Shown here in pieces: positions 44,894 through 54,678 of a DNA stretch of 64,000 bases. Origin of the DNA: Agrobacterium cucumeris. GTDB lineage: Bacteria > Pseudomonadota > Alphaproteobacteria > Rhizobiales > Rhizobiaceae. The DNA lies in the NCBI RefSeq assembly GCF_030036535.1, contig NZ_CP080387.1, positions 806,001 through 870,000 on the forward strand, in the 5' to 3' direction. Each line of letters opens with the position of its first letter. Within the stretch, counting starts at the first letter, position 1. The translations under genes were made by a program, and so were the position numbers. The notes under the pieces are model-generated. The model was not told the DNA's origin. It did not search any database and saw only the letters and a program-made list of their open reading frames with translations.

Positions 44894-47275
44894 TCAGTAA
44901 TTATTCGGCTTCCAGCCGATATCCATATCGGCCCAGTCTTCATTTGCGGAGCCGACACTGATATCGCCGAGCGTGCGGAACGCCAGACGGGCGTTGATCG
45001 ACCAGTCATTGGCAGACTGTCGGCTGGAGTTGATGTTGCCTTCGTCGGAATAGCTTACAGTGAAGATCGTGCACTCATCCTGATAGAGAATGCCAACCCG
45101 GCGCTCTGCAGCAAACTTGCCGTTCAGGTCGTAATTGATCGAGCCGAATAGCGACCAGTTGTCGTCCATGCGCAGCATACCGGAAGCCTGAACAATGTCG
45201 CGGTCCTCGTTATAGCCATATTTCGGCTGTGCCTTGACCTGCGTATAGCTGAGCTTGCCGGTAACGCGGCGGTCAGAATAGCTGAGTCCCGTCTCCGACC
45301 GATTGATGTCGAGGTCGTCCTTGTCAAGGCGCAGGCTCGATGACAGCGAAAGGCCGATCGGCGCATCGAAAGCGGCCATGGCGACGTAATCCGAACGGTC
45401 GGATTCGAGGCCGGAATCAGCACCGACATTCGCCAGATCATAGGATGCGAAGGAATTTTCGCCCGCCAGATGGAAAGACTGGCCGACAACGGCGCGAACG
45501 CCGTAACCGTTGTCGAACGTGCCATTGTAGCGGAAGCCAAGATTGGCGCGCGTGCCGCCTTCGATCCGGTCGAAACCGGAGAATTTGTCACGCTCGAACA
45601 GATTGGTCGCATCGAACACGAAAGCCTGCGCATCTTCATTGGGAAGACGGCCGGAATATTGCTCATTCGGACGCACGAAGATCTGTGCGATCGGTTCGAT
45701 CACGTGGCTGCTGTTAAGCGCCGTGAAGAGCCAGGGATAACGCACCTCAAGACCGCCGGTGACCATGCCGCGGAACGCCGCGTCATCATGCATCATGCCT
45801 TCATAGGCATAAGACGTGCCGCCAGAGGTGAAGCTTGCCGGGGACATGTCCGTCCACAGAGCATCGCCACGTGCAGCGAGGATCGGTGTGATCTGCAGAC
45901 CGCTATCCATGGTGAAGGTGCGTTTCCACTCGGCTTCGGTGGAAAGGCGCGTATAGTCACCCTCAAGTCCGTTAAAGCGCGAATATCCGCCAAGAGCGTA
46001 TGCGTCCTGCTTCAGGCGGGTGATGCTGGTCAGGTTGGTGGTCAGCGAAAGCTCGCCACCATAGATCGGATCCGGAACGAAATAACGGTAGTCTACGACC
46101 GGATGGACGATGGCCTGCTTACGTTCGAGAGATTCAGTATTGTCCGTGTCCTGAACGTTGAAATAATAACCACGCGCATCGAAATTGTTCCGCTCGCCCG
46201 TGCCCGTCAGATAAATCTGGTTGGTCTGGACGTCGTTCTTGTAACCCTTCAGCCCGTAGGTGCGTGAAAAGTTATTGTCGGTCTGCACCATGGCATCCCA
46301 GCCGAATGCCCAGCGCGGATTGATGGTGAAGTCGCCCTTGCTGGCGATCATGCCGCGATTGTCGTTGAGCGCGTCGCTGGTTCCGGCCGTGAAGGTGTCG
46401 GATTTCAGCTGACTGATGCCGGCGACCGTGACCGTATGCATGCCGGTTTCGAAACGCTGGCGCAATTCCGCCTGCAACAGCAGACCCTGCGTCGTGTAAT
46501 AGGTCGGCGTAACCGTCACATCAGATGTGTCGGATAGGACCTGGAAATAGGGAACGCCGATGCCAAAACCGAGATTGTCGGTAATGCTCATCTGCGGGAA
46601 CAGAAAGCCGGACTTCCGCTTCACCGTATTGTCCGGAACCGTCAGGAACGGCACATACGCGATCGAATGGCCAAAAAGCTGCAGGCGGGCTTTTTCCAGC
46701 CGGATCGTATGGGTCTTGCCGTCCTGGACAACGCGCTCGGCCTTGACCTGCCAGAGCGGCGCCTTTTCAGGCTTTGCGGCGCAGGGCAGACAGGCGGTGT
46801 AGACGCCGTTGTTGAGGACCATCAGGTCGCCTTCGAGACGCTCGGCGCTTTCACCCGCGATGCGGGTATTATCAGGGGTCTCGACGCGCAGCGCGTTGAC
46901 GAATCCCTGGCCAAAGTCGTCGGTAACGTCCATCTCGTCGGCATAGATCTTGTTGCCGCCGGGTTCGATCAGCTCGATATTGCCATGCGCGATCACACGG
47001 CCGGTCTGCTGATTATATTCCACTTGCTGGGCCACCATGCGGTAGCCCGAATATTTCATGCGAACCACGCCCTTCGCGATGACGCGCTGGGAGTCGCGAT
47101 TATAGGTCAGTTCATTTGCTGTAAGCAGGAGTTTCGAATCGTCTTGGCTTGCAGACGCAAGCAACCCGCCCTGGCCAAAAGCGACCGGGCTTGATGCCAA
47201 ATACGCGCACACAGCGGCACCCGTCAGAAGGGCCGTCCAAAGCCGCCTGATATTCCCGCGGTCATATACCGCCAC
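44894..47275 (-). CDS. lptD: LPS-assembly protein LptD
   Basis: LptD is the outer-membrane barrel that inserts lipopolysaccharide. The 793-residue protein has a signal peptide (about 12-35), an OstA/LptA-like jelly-roll (LLLTANELTYNRDSQRVIAKG, VEYNQQTGRVIAHGNIE, DEMDVTDDFGQGF), and a C-terminal barrel rich in aromatic beta strands ending KPNNY. Cysteines are few: an N-terminal pair (CLPC) and one near the C terminus (DECTIF), fewer than the four of E. coli LptD, as is common in alphaproteobacteria. The GTG start overlaps the lptG stop (TAGTG). Confidence 0.93.
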   Translation of the reverse strand: MAVYDRGNIRRLWTALLTGAAVCAYLASSPVAFGQGGLLASASQDDSKLLLTANELTYNRDSQRVIAKGVVRMKYSGYRMVAQQVEYNQQTGRVIAHGNIELIEPGGNKIYADEMDVTDDFGQGFVNALRVETPDNTRIAGESAERLEGDLMVLNNGVYTACLPCAAKPEKAPLWQVKAERVVQDGKTHTIRLEKARLQLFGHSIAYVPFLTVPDNTVKRKSGFLFPQMSITDNLGFGIGVPYFQVLSDTSDVTVTPTYYTTQGLLLQAELRQRFETGMHTVTVAGISQLKSDTFTAGTSDALNDNRGMIASKGDFTINPRWAFGWDAMVQTDNNFSRTYGLKGYKNDVQTNQIYLTGTGERNNFDARGYYFNVQDTDNTESLERKQAIVHPVVDYRYFVPDPIYGGELSLTTNLTSITRLKQDAYALGGYSRFNGLEGDYTRLSTEAEWKRTFTMDSGLQITPILAARGDALWTDMSPASFTSGGTSYAYEGMMHDDAAFRGMVTGGLEVRYPWLFTALNSSHVIEPIAQIFVRPNEQYSGRLPNEDAQAFVFDATNLFERDKFSGFDRIEGGTRANLGFRYNGTFDNGYGVRAVVGQSFHLAGENSFASYDLANVGADSGLESDRSDYVAMAAFDAPIGLSLSSSLRLDKDDLDINRSETGLSYSDRRVTGKLSYTQVKAQPKYGYNEDRDIVQASGMLRMDDNWSLFGSINYDLNGKFAAERRVGILYQDECTIFTVSYSDEGNINSSRQSANDWSINARLAFRTLGDISVGSANEDWADMDIGWKPNNY

Positions 47276-48363
47276 TAGCCGTCCTCCTGATGAAGCAGAA
47301 TGGTTGCCCCCAAAGCCAACGCCACGACGACTGGAACCCAGACCGCGACGGTGGGAGGGACAACACCACCACTCCCGAATGCCCTTACGAGCACGGTTAC
47401 TACATAAAGCACGAAGCCGGAAACGATTCCACCCAGAATCACGGAACGCGATTGGGCGAAGCGGCTGAACTTTAATGAAACGGTCGCGGCGATCAAGGTC
47501 ATCGCAACCAGAAGCAGGGGCGTCGATAGCAGGAAATGATACTGCGTCTCAAGCGCTTTTGAAGACAGTCCAAAAGACTTTGCAACTTCGATCTTGTGAG
47601 AAAGATCAAAGAAAGCAACGGTTTCCGTCTGTGTCATGCGTTCCTGCACGAATTCGCGTCTCAGATTGGTACTGATCTGCGTGCTCTCTTGCCGAACTGG
47701 CACATGCCCGGCGCGCGTTTCCGTCACATCGTTAAGAAGCCAGTAACCATCTTCCAACTTTGCCGACTTGGCATCCTGCCGCGAGACGATGTTTCCGTCC
47801 TTGTCGAGGTGGATCAGAACCACATCGAGCAGCATCGTTCCGTTGTCCTCGAAGCTCTTGGCGCCGATGATCGTATCCTGGCCGCCGCTTGCCTGACGCA
47901 TCCATGGAATGATCTGCTGCTGGCGGCCGCCATTGGCTTCGTTGCGCCATCCCGCTTCCATAGCCAGCGACCGATTCTGGCCCCATGCGGCGATGGGGTT
48001 CAAAACGACGACGGACAGAATGCCGAGAAGGACGGATCCGAGGACGAAAGGAAGGATGAATTGCCAGGCGGAAACACCTGCTGCGCGCGTGACAACCAGT
48101 TCGTAACGTCGATTGAGCGAGATCAGCGTCGTCATGCCCACGAAAAGGGCGATGAAGGGAACGGTCTGTTGCAGAATCAGCGGCAGGCGAAGTGCTGTCA
48201 GGCCAAGTGCGCCCGGAACCGAATAGCCCGGCACACTGGACATGCGCCGTGCCGTCTCGCTGAAATCCGCGAGATAGATGATCGACGATACGCCAAGCAC
48301 GAACCAGACGGCCGTCATCAGATATCGTTTCAGGAAATATCGGGCGAGGGTGTTGAAAATCAT
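47275..48363 (-). CDS. lptG: LPS export permease LptG
   Basis: A 362-residue inner-membrane protein of the LptF/LptG (YjgP/YjgQ) family: N-terminal helices (YFLKRYLMTAVWFVLGVSSIIYLADF, LILQQTVPFIALFVGM), a periplasmic beta-jellyroll (about 135-260), and C-terminal helices. With LptF and the ATPase LptB it lifts LPS out of the inner membrane. Start codon overlaps the lptF stop by 4 bp and its stop overlaps lptD by one base, so the three are tightly coupled. Confidence 0.94.
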   Translation of the reverse strand: MIFNTLARYFLKRYLMTAVWFVLGVSSIIYLADFSETARRMSSVPGYSVPGALGLTALRLPLILQQTVPFIALFVGMTTLISLNRRYELVVTRAAGVSAWQFILPFVLGSVLLGILSVVVLNPIAAWGQNRSLAMEAGWRNEANGGRQQQIIPWMRQASGGQDTIIGAKSFEDNGTMLLDVVLIHLDKDGNIVSRQDAKSAKLEDGYWLLNDVTETRAGHVPVRQESTQISTNLRREFVQERMTQTETVAFFDLSHKIEVAKSFGLSSKALETQYHFLLSTPLLLVAMTLIAATVSLKFSRFAQSRSVILGGIVSGFVLYVVTVLVRAFGSGGVVPPTVAVWVPVVVALALGATILLHQEDG

Positions 48364-49529
48364 GCGTTGCCGTTCCCCGAATTGCGCGCCAGCCGGCTGG
48401 AGAACAGACGGCGCATCCGGCCCGCCGCATCCGCGATAATCTTCGGCATCTTCGGCTTGCGACCGGTTATCAGGATGAAGGCGGCCGCACCGCCGCTGAG
48501 ACCCGGCACGGCATAGACAAGCGGAATGAAAGCCGCACTCTGCTTGACCTGGTTGGTGACGTAAAAACCGAGCCAGCGCAGCATGAAGGCCGTTACCAGC
48601 GCGGCGACCATGGGATGCATGCGCGCCTCGCGATGCGAACGGGCATCGGCGGCGATGACCAGCGATATCAACGCGAAGGCAAAGGCGAACATCCAGTCCG
48701 ACAGGCGCTTGTGCAGCTCGCTGCGGAAGTTTTCCGGCGACCGCTTGTAGCTCGCATTGTTCTCGTCAGGCGACAGAAGGAAACCGAGGCTGGCATCGCC
48801 CGGAGACAGCGAGGGTTCGGAATCCTGCTTCTCCGACATGGTCGAAAGGTCGAAGGCGTAGGACAGGAACTTGACGATCGACACCTTGCCGTCAGGGGTC
48901 TTCTGCTGCACTTCGCCGTCGCGCATGGTCAGCGATGTGCCGCTCTCATCGATCATGCCTTCCTTGGCATAATAGATGAGATCGAAATTCGGATCGCGCC
49001 GGTCGGCGACGAAAAGGCCCTTGAGGATACGGCCCTGCCTTTGGGCGATCTGCACATAGAGACCATCCTGAATGGTACGGAAGGTCTTTTCTTCGATCAC
49101 CGAGGACAGGAGGTCGGCATAGGCCGCAGCCACCATCTGCCGGGCGGAGTTACGCGCCGGCGGCTCGATGAAATTGGTGATGGTGAAGGAAAGGGCGCTC
49201 AGAACTGCGGCCAGAATGAGAACCGGGCGAAACATCACTGAGCGCGGCGATCCGGCCGCATCGATGATGGCAAGCTCGGAATCATTGTTCATCGCCGTGA
49301 ATGTCTGGGTGATGCCGATGACGAGGGCAAAAGGCAAAACAACGGGGATCAGCGTCGGCAGGATCAGGGTCGCGAGCGCCATGAAGGAGCCCATCGACTG
49401 GCCCGTATCGGTGACGAGATTGATTCTCTGGAGAACCTGGATGGTCCAGATGATGGCCAGCACCGGCAACAGCGCGACCAGAAACATCTGCGTTGTCCGC
49501 CGCAGGATATAGTTCTCAAGAAGCTTCAT
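48360..49529 (-). CDS. lptF: LPS export permease LptF
   Basis: A 389-residue partner of LptG: MKLLENYILRRTTQMFLVALLPVLA opens the first helix, then LATLILPTLIPVVLPFALVIGI, a periplasmic domain (about 130-270) and closing helices (LGFYVTNQVKQSAAFIPLVYAVPG). The order lptF-lptG-lptD is typical of alphaproteobacteria. It is divergent from pepA across 331 bp, as also in many other bacteria where pepA and lptF are neighbours. Confidence 0.94.
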   Translation of the reverse strand: MKLLENYILRRTTQMFLVALLPVLAIIWTIQVLQRINLVTDTGQSMGSFMALATLILPTLIPVVLPFALVIGITQTFTAMNNDSELAIIDAAGSPRSVMFRPVLILAAVLSALSFTITNFIEPPARNSARQMVAAAYADLLSSVIEEKTFRTIQDGLYVQIAQRQGRILKGLFVADRRDPNFDLIYYAKEGMIDESGTSLTMRDGEVQQKTPDGKVSIVKFLSYAFDLSTMSEKQDSEPSLSPGDASLGFLLSPDENNASYKRSPENFRSELHKRLSDWMFAFAFALISLVIAADARSHREARMHPMVAALVTAFMLRWLGFYVTNQVKQSAAFIPLVYAVPGLSGGAAAFILITGRKPKMPKIIADAAGRMRRLFSSRLARNSGNGNA

Positions 49530-49860
49530 ACGGCCCTGTTCGACATTGTTTTCCCGTGCGATTGCCCGCCGGATTTCCGCCTATCTAATCGCATCGTTTG
49601 CAATTGGCTATTCCGGCGTGCTCACAAATATGTTTTGCACGACGATTTTTCCATCGCCTGTGTCTTTTTGTGGAACAAGCTGTCGGTTTCATGACGTAAT
49701 CGGCCCAGCCGCAAAAATGTCATTCCTTTAACGAATGTGGACCTTTAAGGAATGTCGGCCTTTAAACAAATCAGGCCATAAAAAATGTAGGGTTGCGCCG
49801 GGGGCTGAAAAGGCCATGATCGTGCGCATCATGCAATTTGACCATGAAGAGCAGGAAAAC
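49530..49860. other. Divergent lptF/pepA region with triple repeat
   Basis: No gene is visible in these 331 bp. Three copies of CCTTTAA (starting 49725, 49742 and 49759) recur with a regular 17-bp period; the first two units share CCTTTAA-GAATGT, the third is decayed. AT-rich tracts before this (49570-49660) suit promoters for lptF and pepA. The pepA ribosome site AGGAAAAC ends the region. Confidence 0.55.
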
Positions 49861-51354
49861 ATGTCCGCCAAATTCGATATTTCTTTCGCCAATTCCGCTT
49901 CGCTTGAAAACTCGCTGGCCGTTGTGCTGCAGGCCTCCGGTGAGGCGCAGGCCGCCGCCGGTGCTTCCGAGGCAGATCCGGGTGGCGTGATCGAGAGGGC
50001 GGCGAAGATTGCGGGATTTGCTGCCAAATCCATGACGACGCTCGATGTGATCGCGCCGCAGGGCTCGAGCGCAGACCGATTGCTCGTCATCGGCCTCGGC
50101 AAGCCGGCGAAACTTGTTGCGCATGACTGGCTGCGCGCCGGCGGCACCGCCGCCGCCAATTTCCGCAAGGCAGACAAGGTCGCCATCTATCTCGACGCTC
50201 CGGGCGTCGAAATCAGCGCGCAGGCCGCTGCGGATTTCGCGCTGGGCCTTCTGCTGCGCGCCTATAGCTTCGATGCCTACAAGACCAAGAAAAAATCCGA
50301 CGACGAAAAGACACCGAAGAAAGTCGATATCGTCATCATCACGGCCGCTCATCAGGAAGCGGAAAAGGCCTTTGCCGTCTCCGAGGCTGTTGCTGGCGGC
50401 GTCGTTCTGGCGCGCGACCTCGTCAACCTGCCGCCGAACGTTCTCGGCCCCGTCGAATTCGCCGAAAAGGCGGAAGAGCTGCGCAAGCTGGGTGTCGATG
50501 TCGAGATTCTCGGCGAAAAGGACTTGAAGAAGCTTGGCATGAATGCGCTTCTCGGCGTGGCGCAGGGCTCGGCCCGTCCGCCGCGGCTTGCCGTCATGCA
50601 GTGGAATGGCGGCTCCAAGAAGGATGAACCCATTGCTTTCGTCGGCAAGGGCGTGGTTTTTGATACTGGCGGCATTTCGCTGAAGCCCGGCCTCAACATG
50701 GAAGACATGAAGGGCGACATGGGTGGCGCCGCAGCCGTCACCGGCCTCATGCATGTGCTTGCGGCCCGCAAGGCGAAGGCAAATGTCATCGGCGTTATCG
50801 GTCTCGTGGAAAACATGCCTGATGGCAATGCCCAGCGTCCGGGCGACATCGTCACTTCCATGTCCGGCCAGACCATCGAGATCATCAATACCGATGCCGA
50901 AGGTCGCCTGGTTCTGGCGGATGCGCTCTGGTACACCAAGGAGCGTTTCAGCCCGAAATTCATGATCAACCTCGCCACCCTCACGGGTGCGATCACGGTT
51001 GCGCTCGGCAATCTTCAGGCCGGCCTTTTCTGCAATGACGACGAGCTTGCGACGCGCCTCGCCCAGGCTGGTGACGCGACGGCGGAAAAGCTGTGGCGCA
51101 TGCCGCTCGGCAAGGATTACGACAAGATCATCGATTCCAAATTCGCCGACATGAAGAACAGCTCGGGCCGTCTGGCGGGCTCCGTCACCGCCGCGCAGTT
51201 CCTCAAGCGCTTTGTGGGTGAAACGCCGTGGGCGCATCTCGATATTGCCGGCACGGCGATGGGATCGCCCATGACCGAGATCAACCAGTCCTGGGGATCG
51301 GGTTACGGCGTGCGGCTTTTGAACGAACTCGTTCGCGCCCATTACGAAGATTGA
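49861..51354 (+). CDS. pepA: Leucyl (cytosol) aminopeptidase
   Basis: PepA removes N-terminal residues with two metal ions. The 497-residue protein has the metal and catalytic motifs [27 protein letters not shown] and the family signature [14 protein letters not shown], plus a macro-like N-terminal domain. The ATG at 49861 has a good binding site and gives the normal length. PepA is also a DNA-binding protein in E. coli. It is followed by holC 25 bp later, a pairing (pepA-holC) kept across proteobacteria. Confidence 0.95.
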   Translation: MSAKFDISFANSASLENSLAVVLQASGEAQAAAGASEADPGGVIERAAKIAGFAAKSMTTLDVIAPQGSSADRLLVIGLGKPAKLVAHDWLRAGGTAAANFRKADKVAIYLDAPGVEISAQAAADFALGLLLRAYSFDAYKTKKKSDDEKTPKKVDIVIITAAHQEAEKAFAVSEAVAGGVVLARDLVNLPPNVLGPVEFAEKAEELRKLGVDVEILGEKDLKKLGMNALLGVAQGSARPPRLAVMQWNGGSKKDEPIAFVGKGVVFDTGGISLKPGLNMEDMKGDMGGAAAVTGLMHVLAARKAKANVIGVIGLVENMPDGNAQRPGDIVTSMSGQTIEIINTDAEGRLVLADALWYTKERFSPKFMINLATLTGAITVALGNLQAGLFCNDDELATRLAQAGDATAEKLWRMPLGKDYDKIIDSKFADMKNSSGRLAGSVTAAQFLKRFVGETPWAHLDIAGTAMGSPMTEINQSWGSGYGVRLLNELVRAHYED

Positions 51355-51379
51355 TGCGAGCGGAGTTCGAAGTCTGCGG

Positions 51380-51829
51380 ATGACTGAAATTCTGTTCTAC
51401 CATCTGACGGAATCGAAGCTCGAGGATGCGCTGCCGCCTTTGCTCGAAAAATCGCTGGAACGCGGCTGGAAGGTCGCGATCCAGACGGTGGACGAGGAGC
51501 GCCGCGATTTCCTCGACGCGCATCTGTGGACCTTTCGTGACGACAGTTTTCTGCCGCACGCCACGGATGCGTCTCCGGCACCGCAAAGCCAGCCGATTCT
51601 GCTCACAGCCTCGGAAGTCAACGGCAACGGCGCAAATGTCCGCTTTCTGGTGGATGGCGCCGAACCGCCAACGGTAGAGGCCTATGAGCGCATCGTCTTC
51701 ATGTTCGACGGATATGATGCCTACCAGCTCGAAATGGCGCGAAATCACTGGAAAAGGCTGAAGACTGAAGGCCATGCGCTGACCTATTGGCAACAGTCGC
51801 CAGAGGGGCGCTGGCAGAAAAAGGCGTAG
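51380..51829 (+). CDS. holC: DNA polymerase III subunit chi
   Basis: A 149-residue chi subunit (MTEILFYHLTESKLEDALPPLLEKSLERGW) with the late MFDGYDAYQLEMARNHWKRLKTEGHALTYWQQ (given as residues 108-139). Chi links the clamp loader to SSB. Position after pepA supports the call. The stop is followed by 141 bp without a gene or clear terminator. Confidence 0.92.
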   Translation: MTEILFYHLTESKLEDALPPLLEKSLERGWKVAIQTVDEERRDFLDAHLWTFRDDSFLPHATDASPAPQSQPILLTASEVNGNGANVRFLVDGAEPPTVEAYERIVFMFDGYDAYQLEMARNHWKRLKTEGHALTYWQQSPEGRWQKKA

Positions 51830-51970
51830 TTGCCGGCAGGTGTCGAGACCGACCGCGTGCGGAAGCCCACAAACAGACCGACAACAATTCGCATGTGGCG
51901 CCGCATATCGGTTTTTGCATTATGTGCCGGCCGGACGAGGCTTCATACGAAATAGCAGAAGGACATCATC

Positions 51971-52999
51971 ATGGGACAGGCGATATCACGACCGGAAGGG
52001 GAAACAGAGCGTCTGGTCGCGGTAAGGTCCATCATGTCCTTCAAGAATGCGGAAATACCGGAACTAAAGGTGCTTTCGCAGCTGGGGCAGGGCGTGTTCG
52101 GCGTGCCGCGCGCCGCCGTTCACATCGTCGATGAGGATTGGCTGCATATCGCCGAACAGGTGGGAATGCAGCTGTCGGAATGCCCGCGCGATCTGTCCAT
52201 CTGCAACCGTGTCATTACCCGACGGGATGTCGTGGCCATTTCCGATCTGACGGAACACCCGGATTTTCGCTTCATGTCCTATGTGAAAGGCGGCCCCGAA
52301 CTGCGTTCTTATGCCGGTGCGCCGATCGAACTGGAGGCGGGCCTCGTTGTGGGAGCCTTTTGCCTCGTTGATACGGTGCCGAGAAAATTTTCCCGCGCCG
52401 AAATCGACAATCTCCGGCATTTCGCGCTGCTGGCGGCGGCGCTGTTGCGTCTCCAGAAAGCCAATTTCACCATGAGTCTCGCGGAGCGCGAACTGCGCGA
52501 CGCGGCAATGACCGATCCGCTGACCGGGTTTTATAACCGCAAGGCACTGGAGGCGATCGTTGATGGCCAGCTGGGTGCGGCGCTTCAGGCAAATGAAACC
52601 TTTGGTGTTCTCTATCTCGATCTGGATGGCTTCAAGACGATCAATGATACATTCGGCCACCCGGCGGGCGACTGTGTGCTGACTGCCGCTGCCGGACGTA
52701 TTCGCGATGCTATCCGCAGTGAAGATATCGTGGTGCGTATGGGCGGCGATGAATTTGCAATCTTCATACCGCATCCCAACTCGTCGGTGTTGATGAACGG
52801 ATTGGCCGACCGGCTTCTGTCCGCCTTCCGTGAACCCTTCGATGTCGATGGTCATGAGGTCGCAGCGCGCCTCAGCATCGGCGGTGCGATTGCCCCGCAG
52901 GCGGGGGCGGATCGCGCGGCGCTGTTGAGCAGCGTCGATGAGGCTTTGTATCAAGCCAAAAAATCAGGGCGCGACCGTTTTGTCAGCCGCGCCCTCTGA
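51971..52999 (+). CDS. GAF-GGDEF diguanylate cyclase
   Basis: A 342-residue soluble protein: a GAF domain (about 15-160, with CPRDLSICNRVITRR and LRSYAGAPIELEAGLVVGAFC) and a GGDEF domain (about 175-340). The active-site motif is intact (GGDEF 258-262), substrate residues DLDGFKTINDTFGH are present, and an allosteric I-site RxxD (RSED 249-252) stands exactly five residues before GGDEF. It should make cyclic di-GMP under product inhibition, gated by whatever the GAF domain senses. An AAGGA site seven bases before the ATG supports the start. Confidence 0.9.
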   Translation: MGQAISRPEGETERLVAVRSIMSFKNAEIPELKVLSQLGQGVFGVPRAAVHIVDEDWLHIAEQVGMQLSECPRDLSICNRVITRRDVVAISDLTEHPDFRFMSYVKGGPELRSYAGAPIELEAGLVVGAFCLVDTVPRKFSRAEIDNLRHFALLAAALLRLQKANFTMSLAERELRDAAMTDPLTGFYNRKALEAIVDGQLGAALQANETFGVLYLDLDGFKTINDTFGHPAGDCVLTAAAGRIRDAIRSEDIVVRMGGDEFAIFIPHPNSSVLMNGLADRLLSAFREPFDVDGHEVAARLSIGGAIAPQAGADRAALLSSVDEALYQAKKSGRDRFVSRAL

Positions 53000-53023
53000 G
53001 AAGTTCTGAAAACGACCGTTTTA

Positions 53024-53950
53024 TCAGTCGTAGAAGGAATCCACGAATTTGTGGCGGCCGAGCAGGAAGGCGTCGGCCACATGGGTCAAGGGCGCCAGAT
53101 CCACGTCGGAGCGGCCGGCCTTGATGATCTCCGCGAAACGCTCGTAAAGGGCGGGATATTCCCGCTCAGGCTGGGAGAGCTTCTCTTCGCCGTTGATCGA
53201 GAGTTTGGCGCCGCCTTCCGAAAGCACCATCCGTCCGCCGGCCGTTTCGGCGATGATATCCCAGCTCTGCTTGCCGGTCTGGCGCCAGTCGAACTCGGCC
53301 CGCATAGGCATTTTCGTTACGTCGGAAAAATGCAGATCCGCAGCGATCGGCGCGTCGCGGTTTTCCGGGAATTCCAGCGTCGCCTTGGTCAGGAACAGCG
53401 CGCGGGGCAGGATATGGGTGATGATCGAAAGTGCGTTGATGCCGGGGTCGAAGACGCCAAGGCCACCCGCCTGCCAGATCCATGCCTGGTTCGGATGCCA
53501 GTGGCGCACATCCTCCTTCCAGATCACATGCACGCTGTCGATTTTTGTGGAAGCCAGAAATGCCTTGGCCGCTTCCACCGCCGGCGCGTAACGCGAATGC
53601 CAGCTTGCAAACAGCGAAAGTCCCTTCGAATCCGCAAGGCGGACAAGATCCTGCACTTCGGAAAGCGTAGCACCCGGCGGCTTTTCAAGGAAAACATGCT
53701 TGCCGGCGTTCAGAGCCGCATAGGCTGCCTCGTAACGAAACTGCGGCGGCATGCACAGGGACACGGCCTCGATCTGCGGAACCGCTTCCAGCATTGCCTC
53801 GATGGTGCCATAGGAGGCGACGCCATCCACGGTGCCATGCCGGCTCGCCGTGGCGATCAATTCGAAATCCGGATTGCCCGCGATGGCTGGAAGATGCTGG
53901 TCGCGAACGATTTTACCGACGCCGACGATGGCAAGCTTGGTGGCTGACAT
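53024..53950 (-). CDS. D-galactose 1-dehydrogenase (Gfo/Idh/MocA family)
   Basis: A 308-residue NAD(P)-dependent dehydrogenase. The Rossmann start is IVGVGKIVRDQHLPA; EKPPGATL is the family EKP motif; ASWHSRYAPAVEAA, EDVRHWHPNQAWIWQ and GGLGVFDPGINALSI match the D-galactose dehydrogenase of Pseudomonas fluorescens closely, as does the C-terminal SDVDLAPL ... FYD. It oxidises D-galactose to the lactone, entry to the De Ley-Doudoroff route. The ATG at 53950 fits the family start. The rest of the pathway is not next to it. A 25-residue upstream extension is considered unlikely. Confidence 0.82.
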   Translation of the reverse strand: MSATKLAIVGVGKIVRDQHLPAIAGNPDFELIATASRHGTVDGVASYGTIEAMLEAVPQIEAVSLCMPPQFRYEAAYAALNAGKHVFLEKPPGATLSEVQDLVRLADSKGLSLFASWHSRYAPAVEAAKAFLASTKIDSVHVIWKEDVRHWHPNQAWIWQAGGLGVFDPGINALSIITHILPRALFLTKATLEFPENRDAPIAADLHFSDVTKMPMRAEFDWRQTGKQSWDIIAETAGGRMVLSEGGAKLSINGEEKLSQPEREYPALYERFAEIIKAGRSDVDLAPLTHVADAFLLGRHKFVDSFYD

Positions 53951-54259
53951 GGAGAGGTACCCGTGTGCGTGCTTCATGAAATAAAGTGTGACTTTATAAG
54001 TTTCTAGCAGAAATGGCCGAAGGGGCAAGGTGATCGTCCCGGCCGGGAATGGCTTTTTTAATGAACAGTACCGGAAAATAAAACGCTGAATATGTCGTTT
54101 CGGAATAAAGTAATATTTGGAATTAAAGGTGATGTTTTAAGTTTAAATCATAAAATCGGCTTTTCAATATTTTTTAATGGTAGTTTTGTATTTGTTTTGA
54201 ATAATTGCTGAAATTTGGAACTTTATTTTTTTCTTAAGGGTGTATCAAAGAGTAATTGG
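53951..54259. other. AT-rich intergenic stretch
   Basis: From about 54040 to 54330 the DNA is strikingly AT-rich (runs such as ATATTTTTTAATGG and TTTATTTTTTTC) compared with the GC-rich genes around it. No intact gene or clear repeat is seen in 53951-54259. It may be acquired DNA or a promoter/nucleoid-protein-binding patch, and it leads into the gene remnant at 54260-54624. Confidence 0.5.
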
Positions 54260-54624
54260 ATGGTATTTTTATTTGAAGATGACCGGTCTTCCGGGTTCAT
54301 TCGTAAAATCAATGAAAGCAACCATCGGTTCAATACGTGTGGATTAATTTCGGCATGGTTGTCTATAATCGGTACCTGTTTGTCAATACGAACTGGGTGC
54401 CGGAGATTATCTGGCTGGATGTTGCCGTCCGGTTGTTTGTTGTCGCACCGCTCCTGTTCCTTTATTTCCCGGCGCGGCATTATGCGGTGCTGGTCGCCCC
54501 ACAGGCGGGAGCGATTGTCGCTCCGGAGAATTTTACCGGGATGCGGATTGCGGCGGCGATATGGGCCGGCCGTGGCAGCAGGCTCTGTGTTATAGTCCGT
54601 ACCTCGCAGATACGGGAATTGTGA
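54260..54624 (+). pseudogene. Frameshifted remnant of a membrane protein N terminus
   Basis: Two overlapping frames make one plausible protein. The first (from ATG 54260) reads MVFLFEDDRSS, IRKINESNHRFNT, LISAWLSIIG; near 54375 sense moves to another frame: YLFVNTNWVPEIIWLDV, then AVRLFVVAPLLFLYF. The joined product looks like the first two membrane helices of a sensor protein, of a sort I associate with N termini of rhizobial GGDEF or cyclase proteins. Beyond about 54470 no frame stays hydrophobic, so the rest is deleted. A one-base loss plus 3' truncation is inferred; sequencing error is possible only for the frameshift. It lies directly upstream of an intact GGDEF-EAL gene. Confidence 0.4.
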
Positions 54625-54678
54625 AAGGCGAACGCCGGAACTCCGGCGGCGAAACAAATAATAACCGGGGATTTGCAG

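Noticed and set aside
54337..54624. An intact 95-codon gene starting at GTG 54337
   Set aside because: The start lies mid-helix, there is no ribosome site, and sensible upstream sequence continues in another frame; a frameshifted remnant explains it better.
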